Shown here piece after piece: positions 10,634 through 19,749 of a DNA stretch of 56,336 nucleotides. The position numbers and the translations under genes are program-made. The stretch spans positions 1 to 56,336 of the forward strand of contig JAFXEF010000031.1 in the NCBI GenBank assembly GCA_017520935.1, read 5' to 3'. Source of the DNA: Bacteroidaceae bacterium. GTDB lineage: Bacteria > Bacteroidota > Bacteroidia > Bacteroidales > Bacteroidaceae. Position 1 is the stretch's first letter. Each line of letters opens with the position of its first letter. The notes beneath the pieces were generated by a model. That model worked only from the letters and a program-made list of their open reading frames with translations. It ran no database searches and was not told the DNA's origin.

Positions 10634-10689
10634 AAATGGCGAAAGAGCAGTAAAGTTGATTCACCATAGCATACGTGTTAGGTTTTAGT

Positions 10690-11631
10690 ATGGAATATAG
10701 GAATACGAAAGATATGCTCTCTATACTGATTCCGACATACGACTATGATTGCCGCCACCTCGTGAACGACCTGCACGGACAGGCTGAGCAGGCTGGCATC
10801 AAATACGAGATTATCGTTGCCGATGATGCATCGCCTACCTACATCTATAAGGAAAGGAATCGAGAAATAAACCGCCTCAGCCACTGCCGCTTCATCGAAC
10901 TGGCAGAAAATGTGGGGCGTGCCCGTATACGCAACCGGTTGGCCGATGAAGCACAGTACGAATGGCTGCTCTTCATGGATTGCGATGCCGAAGTCATCAG
11001 TCCGACCTTCATCACCGACTACTTATGCCACACCGATGCCGAGGTCATCTGTGGTGGGCTATGCCATGCCGATACGTTACCTTCACCTACAGTAAGCCTA
11101 CGCTATGCGTATGAGAAGCGGGCTGACAAACGCCGTCCCGCACGCTATCGTAGTGCAAGTCCCTACGAACAGTTCACGCCATTTAATTTCCTTATCCTCC
11201 AAAAGCTCTTCCAAACCATACGTTTCGACGAGACAATTTACGACTACGGTCACGAAGATACGCTATTCGGTATAGCACTACAACATCGGCGAGCCGTAAT
11301 ACGCCACATAGACAACCCTCTTCGTCACGTGGGGCTGGAAAACAACTGCTTATTCTTGGAAAAGACCCGCTTAGCCCTGCACAACCTGGCCTCCATGGAA
11401 GGCATCATGCAGGGACACTCGTCCCTAATCAATGCCTATCGCCAACTATGCAGGTTCAGATTACACGGCCTTGTAGCAGCCTGGTTCTGCAAGCATGAGC
11501 AACGCCTCGTCGCACACTTGACTGGCTTGTCGCCCCACCTTATCATGTTCTTTATCTACAAACTGGGCTACTATTGTGCCATAAAGAGTGGTTGTAAGTG
11601 CCAACATCCGATGAAGCAGGAGAAAGACTAA
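10690..11631 (+). CDS. Family 2 glycosyltransferase
   Basis: The protein has 313 residues with a GT-A fold: SILIPTYDYD at the N-terminus, ADDASP for the first nucleotide-sugar contact, ENVGRARIRNRLA and the metal-binding MDCDAEV. The C-terminus (LHGLVAAWFCKHEQRLV, IMFFIYKLGYYCAIK) has two weakly hydrophobic stretches that may associate with the membrane. I prefer the ATG at 10690; a GTG at 10675 is in frame, and an ATG at 10714 gives the shortest form that still keeps the GT-A start. It follows the fasciclin lipoprotein on the same strand. Donor and acceptor cannot be told from sequence. Confidence 0.85.
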   Translation: MEYRNTKDMLSILIPTYDYDCRHLVNDLHGQAEQAGIKYEIIVADDASPTYIYKERNREINRLSHCRFIELAENVGRARIRNRLADEAQYEWLLFMDCDAEVISPTFITDYLCHTDAEVICGGLCHADTLPSPTVSLRYAYEKRADKRRPARYRSASPYEQFTPFNFLILQKLFQTIRFDETIYDYGHEDTLFGIALQHRRAVIRHIDNPLRHVGLENNCLFLEKTRLALHNLASMEGIMQGHSSLINAYRQLCRFRLHGLVAAWFCKHEQRLVAHLTGLSPHLIMFFIYKLGYYCAIKSGCKCQHPMKQEKD

Positions 11632-11699
11632 TAGCCGCACAATTTATATCTTAACACTTTTGGCATTTTACATTAACACGTCTTATCCTATTTAAAACC

Positions 11700-11729
11700 A
11701 ATAAGGGACTCTTCACAGAGGCCCTTATT
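11700..11729 (+). terminator. Possible terminator of the glycosyltransferase transcript
   Basis: An 8-bp perfect stem (AATAAGGG/CCCTTATT) with a 14-nt loop. The following T-tract is delayed (TTAGTTTTT about 20 nt later), so this call is weak. Confidence 0.4.
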
Positions 11730-11894
11730 AGATCAATAGGTATTAGTTTTTAAGGTAAAAAGATTGTTTTTAGGATAACGACACAAAGGTCTATCTTTTT
11801 TTTGAGGTTACAAAACTTTTTTATATGTTCCACAACATATATTTACTATTAGATATACTTTCTTAAGCATGTAACAATATTTGACCAAAGAAAC

Positions 11895-11922
11895 ACGAGG
11901 TGCCTCAGAGAGTACACCTCGT
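11895..11922 (-). terminator. Terminator of the guaA-HAD transcript
   Basis: On the minus strand the stem ACGAGGTG/CACCTCGT is followed by GTTTCTTT, directly after the HAD gene stop. Confidence 0.55.
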
Positions 11923-11932
11923 TGTTCATAGA

Positions 11933-12361
11933 CTAACGCTTGCCAAATAGCCAACGGCGCTTAGGCTTGGCACCGTATTCCTCGTTGTTCAGTTCTTCGA
12001 GCAATATGTCGCGATAGCTCTTCTTCTCGGCAATCATCTTGTATATTACTCCCCAATCGGGAAGACCACCTACGTTACGGTCATCAATGAACATTTCCAC
12101 CTTCAGCTTACGTGAATAGTTCTTGTCTTCCCTATTCTCTTCAGGGTAATCCTTGTTTACCGCATAGAATTCCAACCCACGCTTACGGCACCACTCCACG
12201 GCTTCATCAAGCAGATGGCCTTCACGCACCGACCATAGTATGAGACGATGCCCCTCCTTGGTGAGCATCTTTAAGGTATCTATGGCGAAAGGAATCTCGC
12301 GACCGATTTCCGGGTAACGATGCTCTACTATGGTTCCGTCAAAGTCTACTGCTATAGTCAT
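11933..12361 (-). CDS. Small HAD-superfamily phosphatase-like protein
   Basis: The protein has 142 residues. The DxDGT motif is at the very N-terminus (VDFDGTIVE), followed by LILWSVREG (motif II Ser/Thr region) and a late FIDDRNVGG (motif IV acidic pair). It matches a compact Bacteroides HAD phosphatase group without a large cap domain. It starts 24 bp after guaA on the same strand, so it is probably cotranscribed; a role in nucleotide or sugar phosphate housekeeping is possible but not shown. Confidence 0.8.
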   Translation of the reverse strand: MTIAVDFDGTIVEHRYPEIGREIPFAIDTLKMLTKEGHRLILWSVREGHLLDEAVEWCRKRGLEFYAVNKDYPEENREDKNYSRKLKVEMFIDDRNVGGLPDWGVIYKMIAEKKSYRDILLEELNNEEYGAKPKRRWLFGKR

Positions 12362-12385
12362 ACGTTCCTTCTTAACTGCAAATAA

Positions 12386-13693
12386 TTATTCCCACTCGAT
12401 GGTAGCACTGGGCTTCGGTGACATATCGTAGCATACACGGTTGACAGTCTTCACCTCATTCAAAATACGTTCGGTAATCTTCATGAGGATAGGCCACTCA
12501 ACAGGTTCTATACTGGCGGTCATAGCATCGATAGTATTGACAGCACGAATAATGACGGGCCAGTCGTATGAGCGAGCATTGTCGCGTACGCCTACCGACT
12601 TGAAGTCGGGCACTATGGTAAAGTACTGCCACACCTTCTTGTCGAGCCCAGCCTTAGCAAACTCCTCGCGAAGGATAGCATCGGACTCACGCACAGCCTC
12701 CAGACGGTCACGGGTAATAGCACCCAAACAACGTACACCGAGACCAGGTCCAGGGAACGGCTGACGATACACCATCTCATAGGGGAGGCCAAGCTCGAGA
12801 CCACAAGCACGTACCTCGTCCTTGAAAAGCTGACGCAGAGGTTCCACGAGTTCAAAATGCAAATCCTCGGGCAGACCACCTACGTTATGATGGCTCTTTA
12901 CCATCTTGGCAGTCTTGGTTCCACTCTCCACAATATCAGGATAAATGGTGCCCTGACCGAGGAAGTCAATTCCATCAAGCTTGCGTGCCTCCTCTTCAAA
13001 TACGCGGATAAACTCTCCGCCGATAATCTTGCGCTTCTGCTCGGGGTCAGCGACACCTTCGAGGAGATTCAGGAAGCGATCGGTGGCATCTACATATATA
13101 AGGTTCGCACTAAGTTGGTTGCGGAACACTTCAATCACATTTTCTGACTCGCCCTTACGCATAAGACCGTGATTTACGTGTACGCAAACGAGGTTATCAC
13201 CAATAGCCTTGAGCAGCAGTGCGGCTACCACCGAACTGTCTACTCCTCCTGAAAGGGCAAGCAACACCTTTTTATCGCCTACCTGACGACGCACAAGTTC
13301 AATCTGGTCAGCGACAAAGTTTTTCATATTCCAGTTGGCCTCGGCCTTGCAGGTGTCAAACACAAAATCCTTCACAGCATCCTTGATAGCCTCCTCGTCA
13401 TTGGCAAACTCGGCGAGCTTCACATCGCAAAGCGCCTTGTCATGGCCTGCAGCCATCACGGGGAATCCCGCCTCGTAGATTTCAGGTAGTACGTCAATCT
13501 CTACGCCGTCAATTACGTGGTTGGGACCGCCATTGATGATGATACCCTTAACACCTGGAAGTGCTTTCAACTCTGCAGCGGTGATATCGTGCGGATAAAT
13601 CTCGCTGTATACACCCAATGCGCGGATGGCTCTGGCAAGCACCGTATTCTCGTGGCTGCCGAGATCCAAAATTACAATCATGTCTTGTTTCAT
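12386..13693 (-). CDS. guaA: GMP synthase with degenerate glutaminase domain
   Basis: The C-terminal 300 residues are a normal GMP synthetase: PP-loop LSGGVDSS (148-154), GQGTIYPDIVESG, KSHHNVGGLPE, PFPGPGLGVR and the family-ending PSATIEWE. They convert XMP plus ATP and ammonia to GMP. The N-terminal glutaminase domain is only about 115 residues instead of about 200. It keeps the opening ILDLGS and the IIINGGP strand, but the nucleophile site, normally GxCYGxQ, reads AAGHDKALC, and the later His-Glu pair (normally HPE) is absent because the region is deleted. The protein is 435 residues rather than about 510. I infer an ammonia-dependent enzyme or one using ammonia from another protein. Confidence 0.9.
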   Translation of the reverse strand: MKQDMIVILDLGSHENTVLARAIRALGVYSEIYPHDITAAELKALPGVKGIIINGGPNHVIDGVEIDVLPEIYEAGFPVMAAGHDKALCDVKLAEFANDEEAIKDAVKDFVFDTCKAEANWNMKNFVADQIELVRRQVGDKKVLLALSGGVDSSVVAALLLKAIGDNLVCVHVNHGLMRKGESENVIEVFRNQLSANLIYVDATDRFLNLLEGVADPEQKRKIIGGEFIRVFEEEARKLDGIDFLGQGTIYPDIVESGTKTAKMVKSHHNVGGLPEDLHFELVEPLRQLFKDEVRACGLELGLPYEMVYRQPFPGPGLGVRCLGAITRDRLEAVRESDAILREEFAKAGLDKKVWQYFTIVPDFKSVGVRDNARSYDWPVIIRAVNTIDAMTASIEPVEWPILMKITERILNEVKTVNRVCYDMSPKPSATIEWE

Positions 13694-13770
13694 AAGAACG
13701 ATACAATGTTTAAAGAGTATTTTCGGCTGTCCGCTCGCCTATTAAGAACGGCAGACAACTTTTTCGGCTG

Positions 13771-13778
13771 CAAAGTTA
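13771..13778 (-). promoter_or_regulatory. Promoter -7 element of guaA
   Basis: The minus strand reads TAACTTTG, 77 bases before the guaA start; an upstream TTG lies about 23 nt further. Confidence 0.6.
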
Positions 13779-13939
13779 CGAATAATTCTTTTTTCTTATT
13801 TCAACTATTGCCGATATATTTATAAAAAAACATGAGAATAGGTATAAAAAGTGGCAACAAGCAGGTCACATGTTTTAAGTTTATCCTCTGTAATATAGCT
13901 AAAATTATCGCTAAATTTCATTATTCCACAAATTATCCC

Positions 13940-13947
13940 TAATTTTG
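13940..13947 (+). promoter_or_regulatory. Promoter -7 element of ffh
   Basis: TAATTTTG matches the consensus, 33 bases before the ffh start. guaA and ffh are divergently transcribed from this region. Confidence 0.6.
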
Positions 13948-13980
13948 CGGTTCAATTCAGAAAGAAAAACAGCAATAACT

Positions 13981-15306
13981 ATGTTTGAAAACCTAAGTGA
14001 AAGATTAGAAAGGTCGTTTAAGATACTGAAAGGTGAAGGGAAGATTACCGAAGTAAACGTTGCCGAAACCCTCAAGGATGTGCGCAAGGCATTGCTCGAT
14101 GCCGACGTCAACTACAAGGTGGCCAAGACCTTTACCGATACGGTGAAGGAAAAGGCGCTGGGTCAGAACGTGCTCACCTCTGTACGCCCCAGCCAACTGA
14201 TGGTCAAGATCGTACACGATGAACTCACCACCCTCATGGGTGGCGATGCCGTAGAGTTGGAGCTCAAGAGCCGCCCCTCGGTAATCCTCATGAGCGGTCT
14301 ACAGGGTTCGGGTAAGACCACCATGTCGGGTAAGCTCGCCCTCATGCTCAAGAGCAAGAAGCACCGCCGTCCCCTGCTCGCTGCCTGCGACGTGTATCGC
14401 CCAGCCGCTATAGACCAGCTCTCGGTGCTGGGCGAGCAGATTGAGGTGCCCGTATATAAGGAGGAGGGCAACAAGAATCCCATTGAAATTGCGCAAAATG
14501 CTATACGAGAGGCCAAGGCCAAGAACTGCGATGTGGTCATCGTCGATACCGCTGGCCGCCTTGCCGTAGACGAGCAGATGATGCAGGAGATAGCTGCCAT
14601 CAAAGAGGCAGTCAATCCCGACCAAATACTCTTCGTGGTAGATGCCATGACCGGTCAAGATGCCGTGAACACCGCCAAGGAGTTTAACGACCGCCTCGAC
14701 TTCAACGGTGTGGTACTCACCAAACTCGATGGTGACACCCGTGGCGGTGCCGCCCTCTCTATCCGCACAGTAGTGAGCAAGCCTATCATGTTCGTGGGTA
14801 CGGGCGAGAAACTCGAAGCACTCGACGTGTTCCATCCCTCACGTATGGCCGACCGTATCCTCGGTATGGGCGACATCGTATCACTCGTAGAGCGTGCACA
14901 GGAACAGTTCGATGAGGAAGAGGCCAAGAAACTCACCAAGAAGCTCGCACGTAACCAGTTTGACTTCAACGACTTTCTCACCCAAATAGCCCAGATAAAA
15001 AAAATGGGCAACATCAAGGATCTTATGGGCATGATACCCGGTGTCGGCAAACAAATCAAAGATCTCGACATCGATGACAACGCTTTCAAGAGCGTAGAGG
15101 CCATCATCTACTCTATGACACCCTACGAACGCAGCCACCCCGATGCCATCAACGGCAGCCGCCGCCAGCGCATTGCCAAGGGTAGCGGTACCAACATACA
15201 GGAGGTGAACCGCCTGCTCAAGCAGTTTGAACAAACCCGCAAAATGATGAAGAACGTGGCCAACATGCCTATGGGCAAGATGGGAATGCCCAAGTTTAAG
15301 AGATAA
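13981..15306 (+). CDS. ffh: Signal recognition particle protein Ffh (SRP54)
   Basis: This GTPase binds the signal sequence and 4.5S RNA and targets nascent membrane proteins to FtsY. It has 441 residues: N domain 1-95, G domain with P-loop GLQGSGKTT (106-114), DVYRPAA, DTAGRL and TKLDGDTRGG, then the methionine-rich M domain with the RNA-binding GSGTNIQEVNRLLKQF segment and a C-terminal Met-rich tail. The ATG at 13981 gives the canonical MFENLSERLE start; an in-frame TTG at 13945 overlaps the promoter and is rejected. No 4.5S RNA gene is visible nearby. Confidence 0.98.
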   Translation: MFENLSERLERSFKILKGEGKITEVNVAETLKDVRKALLDADVNYKVAKTFTDTVKEKALGQNVLTSVRPSQLMVKIVHDELTTLMGGDAVELELKSRPSVILMSGLQGSGKTTMSGKLALMLKSKKHRRPLLAACDVYRPAAIDQLSVLGEQIEVPVYKEEGNKNPIEIAQNAIREAKAKNCDVVIVDTAGRLAVDEQMMQEIAAIKEAVNPDQILFVVDAMTGQDAVNTAKEFNDRLDFNGVVLTKLDGDTRGGAALSIRTVVSKPIMFVGTGEKLEALDVFHPSRMADRILGMGDIVSLVERAQEQFDEEEAKKLTKKLARNQFDFNDFLTQIAQIKKMGNIKDLMGMIPGVGKQIKDLDIDDNAFKSVEAIIYSMTPYERSHPDAINGSRRQRIAKGSGTNIQEVNRLLKQFEQTRKMMKNVANMPMGKMGMPKFKR

Positions 15307-15410
15307 GGCCTCTCACCCCGCCCCCCCAAAAAAGGGAGAGAGCTGGCAGAGACAACTGAAAGATTATAGTACAAACTAAAAAAGTCCTCATCCCCGCGAT
15401 GCACGAATCA

Positions 15411-15427
15411 CCCCTCCTTGGGAGGGG
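15411..15427. repeat. CCCCTCC-NNN-GGAGGGG hairpin 3
   Basis: Same stem as at 4531 and 4611 with loop TTG. It ends 21 bases before the folD start. A related C-rich/G-rich tract lies at 15307-15345 after ffh. Confidence 0.7.
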
Positions 15428-15448
15428 AAGGGAGAGGCCTCAATTTCC

Positions 15449-16330
15449 ATGCAATTAATCGACGGAAAAGCCATATCGGAACAAATCAAGCAAGAGATTG
15501 CAGCCGAAGTAGCCGAGCGTGTAGCGCGCGGCGAGAAGCGCCCCCACCTGGCCGCCATACTGGTAGGCCACGATGGAGGGAGTGAAACATACGTAGCCAA
15601 TAAGGTGAAGGCGTGCGAGGTATGCGGGTTCACCTCATCGCTCATCCGATTCGAGAGCGATGTAACAGAGGAGACTCTCCTTGCCGAGATCGAGCGCCTT
15701 AACAATGATACCGATGTAGACGGGTTCATCGTGCAGCTCCCCCTGCCCCGCCACATCAACGAGCAGCGCATCATCGAAGCTATCGACTACCGTAAGGATG
15801 TGGACGGATTCCACCCCATCAACGTAGGTCGCCTCTCCATCGGTCTTCCCTGCTTCGTGTCGGCCACACCCAACGGAATCCTGCAGCTGCTCAAGCGCTA
15901 CAACATTGAGACTTCGGGCAAGAAATGCGTCATTTTGGGTCGTAGCAACATTGTAGGAAAGCCCATGGCTACCCTCATGATGCAGAAGGCATATCCTGGC
16001 GATGCCACCGTTACCGTATGCCACAGCCGTTCCAAAGACCTCGTCGAGGAATGCCGTGAGGCCGATATCCTCATCGCTGCTATGGGGCAACCCAATTTCG
16101 TGAAGGCCGACATGGTGAAAGAAGGTGCCGCAGTCATCGACGTAGGCACCACCCGCGTGCCCGACACCACCCGCAAGAGCGGCTTCAAGCTCACCGGAGA
16201 TGTCAAGTTCGACGAAGTAGCTCCTAAATGCTCATACATCACCCCCGTACCTGGCGGTGTAGGTCCCATGACCATCGTTTCGCTCATGATGAATACCCTA
16301 TTAGCCGGAACTAAGGCGGTGTACAAGTAG
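15449..16330 (+). CDS. folD: Methylenetetrahydrofolate dehydrogenase/cyclohydrolase
   Basis: The bifunctional enzyme interconverts 5,10-methylene-THF and 10-formyl-THF in the cytoplasm. The 293-residue protein is full length. The catalytic Tyr/Lys region is [13 protein letters not shown], the folate site is QLPLPRHI and [16 protein letters not shown], and the NADP-binding loop is [10 protein letters not shown]. The C-terminal [11 protein letters not shown] is diagnostic. It follows ffh in a pair often seen in Bacteroidales, with a GC-rich hairpin between them and a strong terminator after it. Confidence 0.97.
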   Translation: MQLIDGKAISEQIKQEIAAEVAERVARGEKRPHLAAILVGHDGGSETYVANKVKACEVCGFTSSLIRFESDVTEETLLAEIERLNNDTDVDGFIVQLPLPRHINEQRIIEAIDYRKDVDGFHPINVGRLSIGLPCFVSATPNGILQLLKRYNIETSGKKCVILGRSNIVGKPMATLMMQKAYPGDATVTVCHSRSKDLVEECREADILIAAMGQPNFVKADMVKEGAAVIDVGTTRVPDTTRKSGFKLTGDVKFDEVAPKCSYITPVPGGVGPMTIVSLMMNTLLAGTKAVYK

Positions 16331-16397
16331 GGAAAGGGATCCATGAGGAGATTCCTGAAAAACCATCATTTCTCAGTCCACTTCCCTCCAAGACTAC

Positions 16398-16435
16398 AAA
16401 TGAAAAAGTCCGCCAATTGGCGGACTTTTTCATTT
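16398..16435 (+). terminator. Strong terminator after folD
   Basis: A near-perfect hairpin, AAATGAAAAAGTCCGCC with its complement around loop AATT, ending in a T-rich arm. Confidence 0.85.
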
Positions 16436-16577
16436 ATAGCACTAACGCTCTCCATATAACGACATGAGGTCATCAAAAAAAATCATCACACATTTAAACC
16501 TTTCGTTTAGTGCTGCGTCATAAGAATGTGTAGAAAAACTACGCACGCATTATTAACCATTTAAATAGGAAATAACA

Positions 16578-17012
16578 ATGAAGAAATTTCTTTTCGCAGC
16601 CGTTGCACTGATATTTTCAGCAAGCTTGTTTGCGCAAGCACCCCAACGTGGCGAAGGCCGTGAATTCAAGCCCGAAGAGATGGCTACCCGCATGGCCGAT
16701 GGCCTGAAGAAGGAACTCGAACTCAATGATGAGCAATACAAGTCGGTATACAACCTCTATCTCAAGCGTGGCGAGGAGATGAAAGCACGTCGCAGCAAGG
16801 CTCAGCAAGGCCAGCAGGTAGACCGCGAAGCACGCCGTGAGGAGATGCAGAAGCAACAGCAGGCCATGAATGCAGAACTGAAGAAGGTCCTTACTCCCGA
16901 ACAGTACACCAAGTACGAGGAGATGCAGAAGAAACAACAACAGAAACGCCGTGGACAGGGTGGCTCACGTGGTCCTCAAGCTAGACAGGGCATGCCTCCG
17001 CGTGAAAGGTAA
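16578..17012 (+). CDS. Periplasmic Spy/CpxP-like protein (DUF4890 type)
   Basis: The protein has 144 residues with a clear signal peptide (MKKFLFAAVALIFSASLFAQ). The mature part is highly charged and helical, with a segment ELELNDEQYKSVYNLYLKRG and a second LTPEQYTKYEEM that resemble the LTxxQ motifs of Spy/CpxP chaperones, separated by a coiled-coil rich in Gln/Arg/Lys. The C-terminal tail is a low-complexity Gly/Arg/Gln stretch. In this family the proteins bind unfolded or damaged envelope proteins; that role here is inferred. No partner is adjacent. Confidence 0.75.
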   Translation: MKKFLFAAVALIFSASLFAQAPQRGEGREFKPEEMATRMADGLKKELELNDEQYKSVYNLYLKRGEEMKARRSKAQQGQQVDREARREEMQKQQQAMNAELKKVLTPEQYTKYEEMQKKQQQKRRGQGGSRGPQARQGMPPRER

Positions 17013-17192
17013 AAAGGCAGAAAGGTCACACTCCGCCCAAATCTTAACATAACAAGGATATACAAAGGTAAAAGGATTGTGACCCAGTGCTCTCTCTCAC
17101 CTCAGTGTGAATTCCCCGTTTCATGATAATCTCAGGTCTCCTCTTGTATGTGAATATGAGGTTGGCCGTCCCGAGAGAGAGCACTCCTTCAG

Positions 17193-17227
17193 AGAGTGGA
17201 GCGATACCATGTCGTTCCACTCTTTTT
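17193..17227 (+). terminator. Terminator upstream of the DUF5687 operon
   Basis: Stem AGAGTGGAGCGA/TCGTTCCACTCT (one G-U pair) followed by TTTTTAT. Confidence 0.75.
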
Positions 17228-17273
17228 ATTTATCATTCCACACCACCTTTTAACAACTACACTATCATAAATC

Positions 17274-17336
17274 AAGCCGCGGCTCAGAAAAACCTAAAAC
17301 AAGTTTTGCTTTTTCGCTCGCCTTGCATTAATTTTG
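17274..17336 (+). promoter_or_regulatory. Promoter-bearing dispersed repeat, single copy
   Basis: It has the GCGGCTCrGAAAAACC...TTTTTCGCTCGCCTTGCA core shared with 36065-36229 and 39540-39701. Within it TTTG (17305-17308), 20 nt, then TAATTTTG (17329-17336) forms a full Bacteroidetes promoter. The permease start is 31 bases downstream. Confidence 0.75.
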
Positions 17337-17367
17337 TCTTCTCAACAACCTAACGACCATATACAAA

Positions 17368-18882
17368 ATGATTTCTTCGATAAATCTCTTTCGCGAGCTA
17401 CGTCGTCTGCGCAAGATAGGCGGCAAGCGGCATCCGATGTACGACCAAAACAAGTTTGCCAAATACTTCATGGGATTTGCCGTGGCACTATGGGTGGTAT
17501 ATCTCATCATGTTCGGCTTCCTGTTCATTGGGCTCTTCAGCGAGATATTCCCCTCAATGGAGCCGTACCACATGTTGAACAAGGGCATGCTCTACCTACT
17601 CATGGTGGACTTCCTCATGCGTTTCACCATGACCAAACTGCCGATACAGGAAATCAAACCCTTCGTACTGCTGCCCGTGGGCAAGAACCGTGTATTGCGC
17701 AGCTATCTCGCGATGACAGGCCTGAGCGGGTTTAACCTTATCTGGATGTTTATGCTCGTTCCCTTCGCCTTCGGCACCCTGTTCCGCTACTTCGGTTTCG
17801 TGGGTGTGTTGGGTTTTCTTGTGGGTTACTGGCTACTGATGTTAGCCAACAACTATTGGTATATCTTCTGTCGCACACTGATGAACCAACACATCCTCTA
17901 CGTGCTCGTCCCTATCGCCGTATATGCCCTGCTGCTCGCAGGATTGCTCGTGCCCGACACCAACTACATAGGCAACTTCTGCATAGAATTAGGCGAGGGA
18001 TTCTTCCTTTGGGAGTGGCAAGCCTACCTGGGTGTTATCGTCCTCGTATACCTACTCTTCGAACTGAGCCATGCCTTACAGAAGCACGTAGTATATAAGG
18101 AGCTGTCGAAGACCGAGGTGGTGAAGAAACTGAAGAAGGTGTCAGAATACAAGTTCCTCGACCGCTTCGGAGAGGTAGGTGAATATATGCGTCTCGAAAT
18201 CAAGCTCCTCACCCGCAACAAAGTGCCGCGTGCACAGTTCTATATGGGCTTTGCCATCATGCTGATGTTCAGTGCAGCACTGGCCTTTACAGACGTATAC
18301 GACGGTGATTTCATGCGCTATTTCATCACCGTGTACAACTTTGCCGTGTTGGGTGTGCTGGTACTGAGCCAAACGATGAGCTACGAGGGCAACTACCTCG
18401 ACGGGCTTATGAGTCGCAAGGAGTCAATCCTCAACCTCCTCAGAGCCAAATACTACGTGCAATGTGCCTTGCTCTTCATTCCACTCATCATCATGATACT
18501 ACCCATCACCGAGGGCAAGATTTCGCTGCTCAGCGCCCTGGCCTGTTTCTTCCTCACCAGCGGATTCACCTTCTGGACCCTCATGCAGTTGGCCGTATAC
18601 AATAAGTTGACAATCAATCTTAACACCAAGGTTACGGGTAAAAACACAGGAGGTACCTTCTTCCAATCGATGATTATCATGGCCGGGTTCTTCCTACCCG
18701 TCATCATCATACAGGTGTTCACCTCGCTACTCAGCGAGAACACCGCCCTGCTCATCATCCTCGGTATAGGAATCGCCTTCACACTCACCCATCCTCTATG
18801 GCTGCGCAACATCTACAAACGTTTCATGAAACGCCGCTATGAAAACATGGAAGGCTTCCGCTCATCAGTAGCGAATAATTGA
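17368..18882 (+). CDS. ABC transporter permease-like membrane protein (DUF5687)
   Basis: The 504-residue protein is very hydrophobic with roughly 10-12 membrane segments, for example around residues 30-60, 115-165 and 285-310, and a charged cytoplasmic segment near the middle (ELSKTEVVKKLKKVSEYKFLDRF). This pattern is the DUF5687 family, which pairs with an ABC ATPase in Bacteroidetes. The ATPase gene follows 75 bp downstream, supporting a two-gene ABC-2-like exporter. Substrate is unknown. Transcription is probably driven by the promoter repeat just upstream. Confidence 0.82.
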   Translation: MISSINLFRELRRLRKIGGKRHPMYDQNKFAKYFMGFAVALWVVYLIMFGFLFIGLFSEIFPSMEPYHMLNKGMLYLLMVDFLMRFTMTKLPIQEIKPFVLLPVGKNRVLRSYLAMTGLSGFNLIWMFMLVPFAFGTLFRYFGFVGVLGFLVGYWLLMLANNYWYIFCRTLMNQHILYVLVPIAVYALLLAGLLVPDTNYIGNFCIELGEGFFLWEWQAYLGVIVLVYLLFELSHALQKHVVYKELSKTEVVKKLKKVSEYKFLDRFGEVGEYMRLEIKLLTRNKVPRAQFYMGFAIMLMFSAALAFTDVYDGDFMRYFITVYNFAVLGVLVLSQTMSYEGNYLDGLMSRKESILNLLRAKYYVQCALLFIPLIIMILPITEGKISLLSALACFFLTSGFTFWTLMQLAVYNKLTINLNTKVTGKNTGGTFFQSMIIMAGFFLPVIIIQVFTSLLSENTALLIILGIGIAFTLTHPLWLRNIYKRFMKRRYENMEGFRSSVANN

Positions 18883-18957
18883 TTTATAGAAAATTTATAG
18901 ATACTCAAAGAGTCCTATAACAACAAACTCTAAAACTAAAAAACTCAACAACTCACA

Positions 18958-19728
18958 ATGATAACCATCAGCAATCTCAAGAAATGCTTCGGCGAAAAAG
19001 TCGCCGTTAACGTATCGGAGTATACCATCAACCAAGGCACCATGCTCGGCCTTGTGGGTAACAACGGAGCCGGTAAGACTACTCTCTTCCGCCTTATCCT
19101 CGACCTCCTGCAGGCCGATGAGGGAGAGGTGCATATCAACCACGTCGACGTGTCGAAGAGCGAAGAGTGGAAACAGCATACTGGCGCCTTTATCGACGAC
19201 AGCTTCCTCATCGACTACCTAACCCCCGAAGAGTACTTCTACTTCCTTGGCCGCGTATACGGTCTCAAGAAAGAAGAAATAGATAATCGTCTCACACCCT
19301 TTACCCGCTTCATGAACGGCGAAGTGCTCGGCCAAAAGAAACTCATCCGCGACTTCTCGCGCGGCAACAAGCAAAAGGTAGGCATCATCGGTGCTATGCT
19401 ACATCGTCCATCATTGCTCATCCTGGACGAACCATTTAACTTCCTCGACCCCTCGTCGCAATCGGTTATCAAGCACGTACTGGCCGAGTACAACAAGGAA
19501 ACAGGTGCCACCATCCTTGTGTCGAGCCACAATCTGAACCACACGACTGATGTATGTAACCGCATCGCCCTACTCGAGAATGGCATCATCATCCGCGATA
19601 TCGACAATGCCGACCATACCGCTGAGCAAGAGCTGGAAAGTTACTTCAATGTCGACTTCACCGAAGAGCCCATCCCTACCGAGTCAACAGAATACATTGC
19701 CAATACCGAAATGAAGGGAACTCTATAA
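18958..19728 (+). CDS. ABC transporter ATP-binding protein
   Basis: The 256-residue ATPase has Walker A GNNGAGKTT (34-42), a divergent signature FSRGNKQKVG in place of LSGGQ, as is common in ABC-2-type exporters, Walker B LLILDEPF and the H-loop in VSSHNL. It is the nucleotide-binding partner of the DUF5687 permease encoded upstream. The C-terminal 35 residues are acidic and extend beyond the ATPase core. Confidence 0.92.
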   Translation: MITISNLKKCFGEKVAVNVSEYTINQGTMLGLVGNNGAGKTTLFRLILDLLQADEGEVHINHVDVSKSEEWKQHTGAFIDDSFLIDYLTPEEYFYFLGRVYGLKKEEIDNRLTPFTRFMNGEVLGQKKLIRDFSRGNKQKVGIIGAMLHRPSLLILDEPFNFLDPSSQSVIKHVLAEYNKETGATILVSSHNLNHTTDVCNRIALLENGIIIRDIDNADHTAEQELESYFNVDFTEEPIPTESTEYIANTEMKGTL

Positions 19729-19749
19729 AAAAGAAATTTAGCAAAACAT

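Larger units (their letters stand above)
11632..11932. other. Intergenic AT-rich stretch between convergent genes
   Basis: It holds a hairpin AATAAGGG/CCCTTATT at 11700-11729, a run of A/T-rich sequence with no supported gene, and a second hairpin ACGAGGTG/CACCTCGT at 11895-11922 next to the minus-strand HAD gene. The two hairpins are the likely ends of the converging transcripts. Confidence 0.5.
17013..17367. other. Intergenic region with terminator and promoter repeat
   Basis: No gene is supported. It contains a hairpin terminator at 17193-17227 and then a single copy of the promoter-bearing repeat at 17274-17336. A 76-codon open frame (17123-17353) overlaps both and has no coding character. 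Confidence 0.6.

Noticed and set aside
13779..13939. Riboswitch between guaA and ffh
   Set aside because: I looked for purine or guanidine-type folds and found only an A/T-rich divergent promoter region.
13948..13980. 4.5S RNA gene next to ffh
   Set aside because: The leader is too short and no GGAA-tetraloop-like hairpin is seen.
17123..17353. 76-codon frame before the DUF5687 gene
   Set aside because: It spans a terminator and a promoter repeat and has no coding bias.
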